64,000 nt of DNA from JBAXXL01 sp037127915. Lineage in GTDB: Bacteria; Bacteroidota; Ignavibacteria; Kapaibacteriales; UBA2268. The notes below the pieces were generated by a model, which had not been told where the DNA came from, did not search any database, and was given only the letters and a program-made list of their open reading frames with translations. The translations under genes and the position numbers were made by a program. The stretch lies in assembly GCA_037127915.1 (NCBI GenBank), contig JBAXXL010000009.1, positions 43,695 to 107,694 on the forward strand, read 5' to 3'. Shown piece after piece: positions 36,034-44,567 of this stretch; the stretch's first letter is position 1; the number at the start of each line of letters is the position of its first letter.

Positions 36034-37431
36034 ATGATTAAATTCGGAACAGATGGATGGAGAGGTGAAATTGCGCGTGATTTTACATTCGCTAATTTAC
36101 AAAAGGTTGCGTTAGCAACGGCTTTATATTTGAAGAAAACATTTCCTGATAATTGGAATTCTGTTATTGGGTATGATGCACGTTTTTTATCTAAAGAATT
36201 CGCTGAAGAAACAGCAAAGATTTTCGCTTGGCAAGGCATAAAAGTGTTTTTGACCGATGGAATATCCTCAACACCGCAGGTGTCTCTACACACAAAAGAA
36301 AAAGCTGTAGCTATAGGAATAATTATAACTGCAAGCCACAACCCTGCAATATACAATGGTTTTAAAATTAAAGCCAATTTCGGAGGTCCTGCTATTCCAT
36401 CTCAAATCGAGGAGGTTGAAAAAGGATTAGCCGAAATTTGGGATCAGGAGATCAAATTTAATTTTGATGCTCTTGAGTGTTATGATGTTCGGGGAATGAT
36501 TGAGCTATTTGATGCTAAAACACCCTATACTGATTATTTGAAAACCAAAATAGATTTTGAAAGTATCAATAAAGCTAATTTTAAAGTACTTTATGATCCA
36601 ATGCACGGTTCAGGAATTCATACTATACAAAATTTGTTGACCAATGCAGACGAAATTCACTCGGATTATAACCCTTCCTTTGGAGATTTAGATCATCCTG
36701 AGCCGATAGGGGAATGTCTTGGAGGTTTGATGAGCGCTGTTAAAAATGGTAAATACGATATTGGAATCGCAACCGATGGTGATGCCGATCGCTTAGGTTT
36801 GGTTGACGAAGACGGTAACTTCGTAGATTCGCATAAAATATTTATGATTGTTTTAAAGAATTTATACGAAACCCGCGGAATAAGAGGCTGTGTTGTAAAA
36901 ACCGTTTCATTGACTTCGATGGTTGACAAATACTGTGCTAAGCATAAAATAGAGCTGATAGAAACACCGGTCGGATTCAAATATACAGCTGAATATATGA
37001 CTGACGGTATACATAATGTGATTGTTGGCGGCGAAGAATCAGGCGGTCTTGGAAATTCACTCCATATCCCTGAACGCGATGGTTTGTTTAATGCCGGATT
37101 AGTATTAGAAGCTATGGCAAAAAGCAAAAAATCATTAAAAACAATGTGCGATGAACTAACTGAAGAATTTGGCACGCATATTTATAGAAGAATTGATAGA
37201 AAAGTGACTGAAGAAATCAAGCAAAAGGTTTTATCAGAAGCGAAATCAAGACCAAAGGTTATAGCCGGATATGAAGTCAAAGATTACAATGAAAAAGACG
37301 GATATAAATTCATATTTGAAAATGGGTGGCTATTGATAAGAGCTTCAGGAACAGAGCCGCTATTAAGATTTTATTCCGAAGCTGAAAGTATTGAAAAAGT
37401 GAACAAATTATTAAATTATTTTATAGATTAA
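36034..37431 (+). CDS. Phosphoglucomutase/phosphomannomutase-family phosphohexomutase
   Basis: 465 residues from the ATG at 36034 (MIKFGTDGWRG); the frame is open upstream to 35962 without family similarity. The active-site serine is Ser101 in TASHNP, the metal-binding loop is DGDADR at 248-253, and the substrate loop is GEESGG. The family moves phosphate between C1 and C6 of hexoses. It is 18 bp upstream of the repeat lipoprotein, so they may be co-transcribed. Confidence 0.93.
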   Translation: MIKFGTDGWRGEIARDFTFANLQKVALATALYLKKTFPDNWNSVIGYDARFLSKEFAEETAKIFAWQGIKVFLTDGISSTPQVSLHTKEKAVAIGIIITASHNPAIYNGFKIKANFGGPAIPSQIEEVEKGLAEIWDQEIKFNFDALECYDVRGMIELFDAKTPYTDYLKTKIDFESINKANFKVLYDPMHGSGIHTIQNLLTNADEIHSDYNPSFGDLDHPEPIGECLGGLMSAVKNGKYDIGIATDGDADRLGLVDEDGNFVDSHKIFMIVLKNLYETRGIRGCVVKTVSLTSMVDKYCAKHKIELIETPVGFKYTAEYMTDGIHNVIVGGEESGGLGNSLHIPERDGLFNAGLVLEAMAKSKKSLKTMCDELTEEFGTHIYRRIDRKVTEEIKQKVLSEAKSRPKVIAGYEVKDYNEKDGYKFIFENGWLLIRASGTEPLLRFYSEAESIEKVNKLLNYFID

Positions 37432-37449
37432 CATAATAAAGGTGGAACT

Positions 37450-40248
37450 ATGAAAAATGGTAAACTATTATTAACGTTGTTTGTGTCGGCCGCGATGTTT
37501 ATTTTTATATCATCATGCCGCGAAACACCTGCAAATCCTGATGGATTTATAAATATCAGCGGAACTGTCGTAAACGTTGATGGAACCGTAATCACTGCCG
37601 CAAAAGTAGATGCAGTTGATGCGACAAACAAGATTATTGCAACTGATTTAACAAATGAAAATAGTGTTTTTTCGCTAAGCAATATTCCTGCAAATATTGA
37701 CAACGTTTTCCTCGTTGTTACGAAAGCCGGTTATAAAACACTAAAAGTATCCTTAAAATCTCTATTAGAGAATGTATTAGATAATAAGATTATCTTAGTC
37801 CTCGAAAAAGAAGGACAAAATCAGGATTGTTGTGGCAATATCCACTTTACAATCACTGATGAAGCTTCAAGGAAGCCGATTAATGATGTAGAAGTTAGAT
37901 TGAACCAAGAAGGAAATGTTATAGCTAAATATATGACAGGTCAAGACGGCAAAGTTAATTTCGAAAAATTGTGCCCGGGTAACTATTGGGTACGTGTTTA
38001 TAGAGAAGGTTATGCCGTAATCGAAAAACAAATTGTGGTTGCTAACTGCGACCCTATTAATATTAATTTACTGCTGGTTAAAAGTACTGAAGACCCTTGC
38101 TGTGGTGTTGTTAATATGATGATATTCGACAAGGACAGCAAAGCAGGTATTGCTGAAGTGACAGTAATTCTGCATTATGGTGATAAAATTATTGAAAAGA
38201 AATATACTGATGCCCGTGGCGTAGTTGGCTTTACGGGATTATGTATGGGGAAATACTGGGTTAGTATCGAACGGACAGGTTATAAGACAATTATTCAAGA
38301 CTTCAATATAATTAACTGCGATCCTTTGAACATTACTTTTGCTATGGAAAAAGCAGGCAATACCGATTGCTGTGGCAAAATTTATGTCAAAGTGTATGAC
38401 AAGACAAACGAAAAAAGACTTGGTGGAAGAGAAGTTACTTTGTATTCGGGTAACGTAGTGGTTGCAAAACAAGTAACTAATGAAAATGGTGAAGCAGGTT
38501 TTACTGAACTTTGCATGGGTAATTATCTAATAAAAGTAGCCGCTGAAGGATATAAAGGATTAGTATATGAAGTTAGAGTAATGAACTGTGAACCAATAAC
38601 TTTATCTCTTGCTCTTGAACCTATTACTAATCAGGATTGCTGTGGTAAGATAATTGTAACTGCTTACGACAAAACCAGCCAGAAACTTTTGGCAGGAGCG
38701 GAAGTTAGACTGACAGCTAATGGTCAAGTAATAACCAAGAAAACAAATGATTACGGTGTTGCAATCTTTGAAGGATTGTGTCCTGGTAAATATGGTCTTA
38801 GAATAGCACTAGAAGGTTACAAGGTTATTGAGCAATCAGTTGGTGTTATTAATTGTGATCCGATTAATATTACAGCATTAATGGAAAAGATTAGCAATAA
38901 TGATTGCTGTGGTAAGATTTATCTTAGTTTATTCGATAAAACTACAAACAAACCTATTGCTGGAGCTGAAGTAAAGCTTACTTCTTCCGATGGCAAAATT
39001 GTGACCGTGAAAACTAATGATAATGGAGTTGCTTCTTTTAGCGAATTATGTATGGGTAAGTACTATATTCACGTTGTTAGAGAAGGATACAAAGTATTAG
39101 AAGTAGTAGTTCTAGTCGAAAATTGTGAACCGGTTCAGGTTTCTTATGGAATGGAATTGATAGCAAATGATTGTTGTGGGAAAATTCATTTTACAATTAC
39201 GGATAAAGCTACCGGCAAGCCTTTAGTTGGGACAGAAGTAAAATTGACATCTGCTGACGGTAAAGTGGTATTGACTCAGAAAACAAACGAAACCGGTCTT
39301 GCAGGATTTGCTGATTTATGTATGGGCAAGTATTATATCCGCATTGCACGTGAAGGTTATAAAGTTATTGAACAATACGTGGTTATTGAAAATTGCGACC
39401 TTATTCAAAAAGCAATTACTTTGGAATCAGCTTCTGACAATGATTGCTGTAAAGGTATATTAGCTGTTATTGTAACCGACCAATCAACACAGAAACCAAT
39501 CATTGGAGCTATCGTCAAACTTTGGTTGAATGGTAAAGAAGTCAGATCGGTAAAAACAAACGAACAAGGTTACGCGCTGATGGATGGTTTATGTAATGTC
39601 GAATATGGCGTCAGTATTCATGCAGAAGGTTACAAAGGTATCGAATATAAATACACACATCCTTGCAACGAAAAAGTTTATCAAAATAAAACTTTAGCTA
39701 AAGCGGATGATTGCTGTAAAGGTATTCTATACATTACCGTAATCGATCAAGCCACTAAAAAAGCAATCCCGGGTGCCTATGTGAAATTATGGCAAAATGG
39801 TAAAATAATAAAATCTGCCCAAGCAGGTGATTATGGAGTTGCTGTAATAGATGGAATCTGCGAAGGTGAATATGCTGTAGGTATTACTGTTGATGGTTAT
39901 AAAGAAATCGAATATAAATACACACATACTTGTAACGCAACTGTCAAAGAAACAAAATACGTCGTTAAAAAAGAAGTACCATGTACCGGTAAATTGAAAC
40001 TTCAATATGTTGACCCTACAAAAGATACATATTACGTTTCAAACGCCGAAGTAAAGCTAATGTTAAATGGAAAACAAATAGCCGCAACTACAACCAATAG
40101 TGAAGGTTGGGCTGTTTTTGAAGGCTTATGCACAGGTAAATACATTGTTAATGCTTCTCACGAAGGTTATGCAATTAAGGAAGCCGATTATGCAGTAACA
40201 ACAGGACAAACAACCACCGACAAATTGGAAATGATTCCTGTAAAATAA
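37450..40248 (+). CDS. Lipoprotein with nine tandem Cys-patterned carboxypeptidase-regulatory-like repeats
   Basis: 932 residues. A lipobox (FISSC, Cys23) anchors it. After one divergent N-terminal domain, nine units of 89-91 residues begin at about residues 125, 216, 306, 396, 485, 574, 665, 754 and 844. Each unit starts near DCCGK (CCKG in units 7 and 8, PCTG in unit 9) and most contain LCxGxY and NCxP further on, so typically four cysteines per unit (fewer in the last three). The core resembles carboxypeptidase-regulatory Ig-like domains. Unit-to-unit DNA similarity is high, indicating recent tandem duplication. Probably an extracellular structural or binding protein. The start is preceded by GGTGG, a plausible ribosome site. 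Confidence 0.85.
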   Translation: MKNGKLLLTLFVSAAMFIFISSCRETPANPDGFINISGTVVNVDGTVITAAKVDAVDATNKIIATDLTNENSVFSLSNIPANIDNVFLVVTKAGYKTLKVSLKSLLENVLDNKIILVLEKEGQNQDCCGNIHFTITDEASRKPINDVEVRLNQEGNVIAKYMTGQDGKVNFEKLCPGNYWVRVYREGYAVIEKQIVVANCDPININLLLVKSTEDPCCGVVNMMIFDKDSKAGIAEVTVILHYGDKIIEKKYTDARGVVGFTGLCMGKYWVSIERTGYKTIIQDFNIINCDPLNITFAMEKAGNTDCCGKIYVKVYDKTNEKRLGGREVTLYSGNVVVAKQVTNENGEAGFTELCMGNYLIKVAAEGYKGLVYEVRVMNCEPITLSLALEPITNQDCCGKIIVTAYDKTSQKLLAGAEVRLTANGQVITKKTNDYGVAIFEGLCPGKYGLRIALEGYKVIEQSVGVINCDPINITALMEKISNNDCCGKIYLSLFDKTTNKPIAGAEVKLTSSDGKIVTVKTNDNGVASFSELCMGKYYIHVVREGYKVLEVVVLVENCEPVQVSYGMELIANDCCGKIHFTITDKATGKPLVGTEVKLTSADGKVVLTQKTNETGLAGFADLCMGKYYIRIAREGYKVIEQYVVIENCDLIQKAITLESASDNDCCKGILAVIVTDQSTQKPIIGAIVKLWLNGKEVRSVKTNEQGYALMDGLCNVEYGVSIHAEGYKGIEYKYTHPCNEKVYQNKTLAKADDCCKGILYITVIDQATKKAIPGAYVKLWQNGKIIKSAQAGDYGVAVIDGICEGEYAVGITVDGYKEIEYKYTHTCNATVKETKYVVKKEVPCTGKLKLQYVDPTKDTYYVSNAEVKLMLNGKQIAATTTNSEGWAVFEGLCTGKYIVNASHEGYAIKEADYAVTTGQTTTDKLEMIPVK

Positions 40249-40270
40249 GATAATCTATATTGTATTATAT

Positions 40271-40310
40271 AAAATCAACCGAAAAGTAAATTTTTCGGTT
40301 GATTTTTTTT
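40271..40310 (+). terminator. Rho-independent terminator of the repeat lipoprotein
   Basis: A 15-bp stem AAAATCAACCGAAAA / TTTTCGGTTGATTTT with a 5-6 base loop is followed by T residues on the plus strand, just after the stop of the nine-repeat lipoprotein. Confidence 0.9.
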
Positions 40311-40332
40311 ATCACGCTTATAGCGCTACTAT

Positions 40333-40505
40333 TTCACTTCTACAAAAATACCATCCTTTCGGGATTGAAGAGAAAAGAATTCACTTCTACAAATATTCCA
40401 TCCTTTCGGGATTGAAGAGAATAGGTCTCAAACCCTGAAAGTGTGAAATTATTGTAGCAAAGAATTGATATATGGGGATTTAAACCCTGAAAGGGTGAAA
40501 TAATA
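40333..40505. repeat. Array of a dispersed palindromic repeat, two direct and two inverted copies
   Basis: Two direct copies (40333-40373 and 40380-40420) share TTCACTTCTACAAA, then CCATCCTTTCGGGATTGAAG, with a 47-bp period. Two reverse-orientation relatives follow (40427-40465 and 40480-40505) built on AACCCTGAAAGGGTGAAAT. Further copies are at 50484-50558 and 58378-58416. The spacing between the direct copies is six bases, so it is not a CRISPR array. With the terminators on either side, it fills the 314-bp gap. Confidence 0.8.
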
Positions 40506-40537
40506 AAACTCCGACAAATTTAAGATTATCGGAGTTT
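40505..40537 (-). terminator. Rho-independent terminator of the lipoprotein array
   Basis: On the minus strand, AAACTCCGA and TCGGAGTTT form a 9-bp stem followed by a T-rich run, 26 bp after the stop of the last lipoprotein gene (40563). Confidence 0.85.
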
Positions 40538-40562
40538 AATTTAATAAATAAAATAAATTCAA

Positions 40563-41609
40563 TTATTCGCACTTACCTTTTAATTTGACTGTGAACAATG
40601 TATTATCTTCAATATAGAAAAGCAAATCGGATTTATATTCACCTTGTGCTGATGGTTGAAATTTAACCGTTATACGGAATGATCCACCCGGTGCAACAGT
40701 AAACGGAACGGTCGAAGGATTGACTATCGTAAAACTTGGGTCATTATCAATTTCTATTAATTTGATTATCCAATTTTGGTCTGAATCGTTTTCGAATAGA
40801 TTATTAATGGTTTTCGTTGCGGTTTGCCCGGAGGCAAGTGTTCCGAAATCAATTTCATACACACTTTGTTTAACCGGCTTACCGATTTTAAGATTAGTAT
40901 AAACCAATTCCGATATTCTTTGAAGTTTCATTTCCTTATTTGCATTATAATAATAACCTTCTCTATGAACCATACCGATGTTTGGGACATAATACTCAAT
41001 ACAATCGGGGTCAATTTTGATATTCTGTTTTCTGAATTTTGCCCAAATATAGTATTTGTATGTTTTAAAATCACCGTAAACCATTGGATAACTATTAATG
41101 ATTTCAGCATCTGTCCAATAATCTAAAGTGTCAATAAAATATTTAGTTGGATCGTTGTAAAGAATAGAATAAGCTTGGTTACCATTGTAATAGGTTGAAT
41201 TATTTAGAGGATAAGCTTCCAATAAATGGGATTCATTTGATTCATCTGAATCTTTAAAGTAAAGTCCAACATCCGTATTTGTAAGATAATGAGGGGAAGG
41301 ATCTTCAGCGAAACCATTGCTTACAAGAAACCATTTTTCACCATTTATAGTAACTTCCTTTTTAACAATAATCGTATCATAATGTATGTAATCTTCTGCA
41401 CCCTCGTCAGTTAACTCTGTAACTCTATATACCCATAAATTATCTACTTTAAGCGGCATAATGACATCTTTTTCTTGGTCTTGTTTGACAGTTTTGTAAA
41501 CGATTTTTTTGGTTTTTAAGATACTATTGTCAGCATCAACAATATCTTCGCATGAGCTAATCAATATTATTAGAGCTAATAAATTGATTGCAAAAATGTA
41601 CTTTTTCAT
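40563..41609 (-). CDS. Array lipoprotein 1 (long form with C-terminal Hydin-type domain)
   Basis: 348 residues. Lipobox ISSC with Cys20, then the acidic stretch EDIVDAD. The shared core follows: VIMPLKVDNLWVYRV, NGEKWFLV and LTNTDVGLY. The C-terminal 95 residues (from about EIDFGTLASGQTA) form an Ig-like choice-of-anchor D domain. It lacks the Cys pair that short paralogs carry before the AEYP motif. It is the last gene of the operon that starts with the ECF sigma factor, and AAGGAG lies six bases before the start. Function unknown. Confidence 0.88.
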   Translation of the reverse strand: MKKYIFAINLLALIILISSCEDIVDADNSILKTKKIVYKTVKQDQEKDVIMPLKVDNLWVYRVTELTDEGAEDYIHYDTIIVKKEVTINGEKWFLVSNGFAEDPSPHYLTNTDVGLYFKDSDESNESHLLEAYPLNNSTYYNGNQAYSILYNDPTKYFIDTLDYWTDAEIINSYPMVYGDFKTYKYYIWAKFRKQNIKIDPDCIEYYVPNIGMVHREGYYYNANKEMKLQRISELVYTNLKIGKPVKQSVYEIDFGTLASGQTATKTINNLFENDSDQNWIIKLIEIDNDPSFTIVNPSTVPFTVAPGGSFRITVKFQPSAQGEYKSDLLFYIEDNTLFTVKLKGKCE

Positions 41610-41650
41610 AAAAACTCCTTATTTAAAAAAATTAAAATTAAATTGCTTAA

Positions 41651-42697
41651 TTAATTATCACACCGCCCGAATAACTTTACAGTTAACAAGCCATAATCAG
41701 TACAGAAGAATTGAAGATCGGATTGGAATATACCTGTTGTTGTTGGTATAAATTTAACTTTGATACCTAATGCTTCTCCAGGTGCAACTACAAAAGGCAT
41801 AGTCGGCGGATTTATTACTGAAAAACTTGGATCATTATCTATTTCGATTGAAGCGATAATCAGATTTAAATCCATCTCGTTTTCTAAAAGGCTATTAATT
41901 GTTTTAATTGAAGATTCGCCCAGAACCAATGTTCCAAAATTAATCTCAAATACACTTTGTTTAATTGGTTTGCCAATTTCGATATTTGTGTAAACCAAAT
42001 CGGAAATGCTTGTCCAATAAACACTCTTATCCTGATTAACCTCGTATTCTTCTCTATGAACTATCCCAATATTTGGTTGATAGTATTCGATTGCTATTGT
42101 ATCTAATTTCGTGTTTGTATGCCTGAATTTTGCCCAAGTATTGTATTTATAAGCAGTGTAATCACCATAAACCATAGGATAATTATTAACTATTTCGGCA
42201 TTGGTCCAATAATCTAATGAATCATCAATTGCAACATGAATATCATCATAAATTGCAGAATAATATTGATCACCATGGTAATATGATGAGTGTTTTAAAG
42301 GATATTCCGCAATCAAGTTCGATGAGTTCAAATTAGTACTTGATTTGTAGTAAAGTCCAACATCAGTGTTTGTGATATAATAGGGGATGGTTGCGCTTTT
42401 TCCTGTTATACCGACAACAAACCATTTTTCACCATTAATTATAGTTTCTTCTTTTACGGTTATTGTATCATAACTTGTCATCGTACCGATGAAACCATTT
42501 GTGTATATAGTGGTTTTGTAAATCCAGACATTTCCAACCTTGAGAGGCATAATTACATTGTACTCTTGGTCAGCCTTAATGGTATTGTACGTAATTTTAG
42601 TTTTTAAAATATTATTGTCAGCATCAACGATATCATCGCATGAGCTGAGCATTAAGATAAAAGCTAATAAATTGATTGCTAAAATATACTTTTTCAT
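41651..42697 (-). CDS. Array lipoprotein 2 (long form with C-terminal Hydin-type domain)
   Basis: 348 residues; Cys20 lipobox followed by DDIVDAD. Core motifs VIMPLKVGNVWIYKT, NGEKWFVV and ITNTDVGLYY, then a Hydin-like domain beginning near EINFGTLVLGESS and ending FGRCDN. Closest relative is the array gene just downstream (about half the residues identical by eye). The acidic residues after Cys20 may act as a surface-export signal, as described for Bacteroidetes lipoproteins; that is inference. Confidence 0.88.
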   Translation of the reverse strand: MKKYILAINLLAFILMLSSCDDIVDADNNILKTKITYNTIKADQEYNVIMPLKVGNVWIYKTTIYTNGFIGTMTSYDTITVKEETIINGEKWFVVGITGKSATIPYYITNTDVGLYYKSSTNLNSSNLIAEYPLKHSSYYHGDQYYSAIYDDIHVAIDDSLDYWTNAEIVNNYPMVYGDYTAYKYNTWAKFRHTNTKLDTIAIEYYQPNIGIVHREEYEVNQDKSVYWTSISDLVYTNIEIGKPIKQSVFEINFGTLVLGESSIKTINSLLENEMDLNLIIASIEIDNDPSFSVINPPTMPFVVAPGEALGIKVKFIPTTTGIFQSDLQFFCTDYGLLTVKLFGRCDN

Positions 42698-42731
42698 ATA
42701 AAAAACTCTAAAATAAATATCACTACATTAA

Positions 42732-43766
42732 CTATAAAATATCAAGGCATCTTCCTGTCAACTTAACAGTAAAAGTACCTTGATTTGTGTAAATCTGCAT
42801 TTCGGATTCAAAGTCACCAAAAAATGTCGGAGTAAAGTCTAGTATTAAGCCAAAAGCATCATTCGGTACGATAACCAAAGGGAATCCGGGCGAATTGACA
42901 ATGGAAAAACAAGGATCGGGAATAATATCAACTGAATTAATGATCAAATTACTTTGGGAATCATTTTCTAAAATTCTGTTAACTAAATATACTTTCGATT
43001 CACCTTCTTTTAAAATCCCAAAATCAATTTCAAATGTACTTTGTTTGAAGAGTTTATCGGTTTTCAAATTAGTATAAACCAATTCACTGATTTTATGTAG
43101 TTTTAATACTTTGTTGGCATCCTCTTTGTATTGTTCAGTACGAAGCAAACCCAAATTAGGTGAATAATACTCTACGAACCATGGATTGTAATCTCGGTCA
43201 GCTTTACGAATATGACCCCAAGCGGTGTATTTATTGCAATTAAACACTCCATAACTGCTAGAAAAATTATTTGCAATACCGGTATTTATCCAAATGTCCA
43301 ATGAATCGTTCACTAATTCCGGTATTTCATCAGAAACAGTTTCGATGAAGTAAGTTGCGTTTTTAATTGGATATTCTGCGCGTAAGTAAGATTTATTGAT
43401 CATTTCAGAACTCTTATACCATAATCCAATATCAGTATTAGTCAAATAAATCAAATCGTTATGCTTATATTGAGGTTCCTCAATAATAAACCATTTTTCG
43501 TTGTTTATTATTGTATCTCTTTTAATTAACAATGAGTCATAACTTATACCACTTAGACTACCGTCCTGATTGTATGATGTGATTTTGTAAACCCAAAGGT
43601 TTCCAACTTTAAGAGGCATAATAACACCATTTTCCTGGTTTGTTATTACAGAATGATAGCTTATTTTTGTTTTTTTGATTTTATAGTCTGCATCGACTAT
43701 ATCCTCGCACGAGCTAAGCAATATTACGAAAGCTAATAAATTGATTGCCAAAAAATACTTCTTCAT
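42732..43766 (-). CDS. Array lipoprotein 3 (long form with C-terminal Hydin-type domain)
   Basis: About 344 residues from the ATG at 43764-43766, which keeps the lipobox Cys at position 20 as in its paralogs; an in-frame ATG nine bases upstream is less likely. Core motifs VIMPLKVGNLWVYKI, NNEKWFII and LTNTDIGLWY. The Hydin-like domain starts near EIDFGILKEGESK. The C-terminus is TGRCLDIL. It lies eight bases from the preceding gene's stop on the minus-strand operon. Confidence 0.87.
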   Translation of the reverse strand: MKKYFLAINLLAFVILLSSCEDIVDADYKIKKTKISYHSVITNQENGVIMPLKVGNLWVYKITSYNQDGSLSGISYDSLLIKRDTIINNEKWFIIEEPQYKHNDLIYLTNTDIGLWYKSSEMINKSYLRAEYPIKNATYFIETVSDEIPELVNDSLDIWINTGIANNFSSSYGVFNCNKYTAWGHIRKADRDYNPWFVEYYSPNLGLLRTEQYKEDANKVLKLHKISELVYTNLKTDKLFKQSTFEIDFGILKEGESKVYLVNRILENDSQSNLIINSVDIIPDPCFSIVNSPGFPLVIVPNDAFGLILDFTPTFFGDFESEMQIYTNQGTFTVKLTGRCLDIL

Positions 43767-43783
43767 AATAAACACCTAAATAT

Positions 43784-44545
43784 TTATTTAACATTTGTAT
43801 AAATTAATTCACTAATTTTGAAAATTTTCATTATTTCTTCATTATTGTAAGCTGAATATTCTTTTCGAATAAGACCTAAATCAGGAACAAAGTATTCGTT
43901 TGTTACGATAGGCTTAGATAATTCAGCAATTTGTCCATCCACAATCGCTTCAAATCTTAAGTTGTAAGAATAGCAATCATAAATTCCATAAGATGATTGG
44001 TAACTAAGATGCTTTGCAACGTCAACCACTATACTGCTTCTTATATTAACAGTTTTTTCTTCGATTAGTTTACCATCGTCGGAATAACTTCTTACTTTAA
44101 CTTCGCGATCTTCTTCTTCAGAAAAAAGATATGAAGAATGTTTTGCAGGATATTCAGCCCGCAAGCTGTAACAAAAGCATTTCATATCATTGACATATAA
44201 ACCGACATCTGTATTAGTGAGACAAACTTTCTCAGTATTGAAACTATAATTCGGATCCGCGGTCAGAAACCATTTCTCACTATTGATTATAGTATCTTTT
44301 ATGACATAGGTTGTATCGTACCACATGCTTTTAGTGCTTCCGTCATCGTTTAACTCAGTTACCTTATATACCCAAATATTACCAACCTTCAGAGGCATTA
44401 TCACGGATTTTTCCTGATCTTGATTTACTGATTGATATTCAATTTTAGTTTTTAAAATATTGTTGTCAGCATCAACAATATCATCACAAGAGCTGATAAA
44501 TAATAGTATAGCTAATAAATTGATTCCGAAAATGTACTTTTTCAT
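43784..44545 (-). CDS. Array lipoprotein 4 (short form, in the ECF operon)
   Basis: 253 residues; Cys20 lipobox then DDIVDAD, like the long forms, but it stops at LIYTNVK where they continue into the Hydin domain. It has the Cys motif CFC before SLRAEYPAKHSSYL, a mark of the short forms. It is therefore intermediate between the two groups. AAGGAG precedes the start. It is directly downstream of the anti-sigma fusion gene. Confidence 0.87.
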   Translation of the reverse strand: MKKYIFGINLLAILLFISSCDDIVDADNNILKTKIEYQSVNQDQEKSVIMPLKVGNIWVYKVTELNDDGSTKSMWYDTTYVIKDTIINSEKWFLTADPNYSFNTEKVCLTNTDVGLYVNDMKCFCYSLRAEYPAKHSSYLFSEEEDREVKVRSYSDDGKLIEEKTVNIRSSIVVDVAKHLSYQSSYGIYDCYSYNLRFEAIVDGQIAELSKPIVTNEYFVPDLGLIRKEYSAYNNEEIMKIFKISELIYTNVK

Positions 44546-44567
44546 AAAAAACTCCTTAATTCATATA

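Noticed and set aside
35907..36377. Minus-strand open frame of 156 codons
   Set aside because: It lies antisense to the start of the phosphohexomutase, has no recognisable domain, and the plus-strand gene is clearly real.
36693..37175. Minus-strand open frame of 160 codons
   Set aside because: Antisense to the phosphohexomutase core, proline/serine-rich with no family features; a shadow frame.
40333..40420. Possible CRISPR array (41-bp direct repeat ending in GATTGAAG)
   Set aside because: Only two direct copies with a six-base gap, no unique spacers of regular length, no cas genes, and further copies in other gaps in both orientations.
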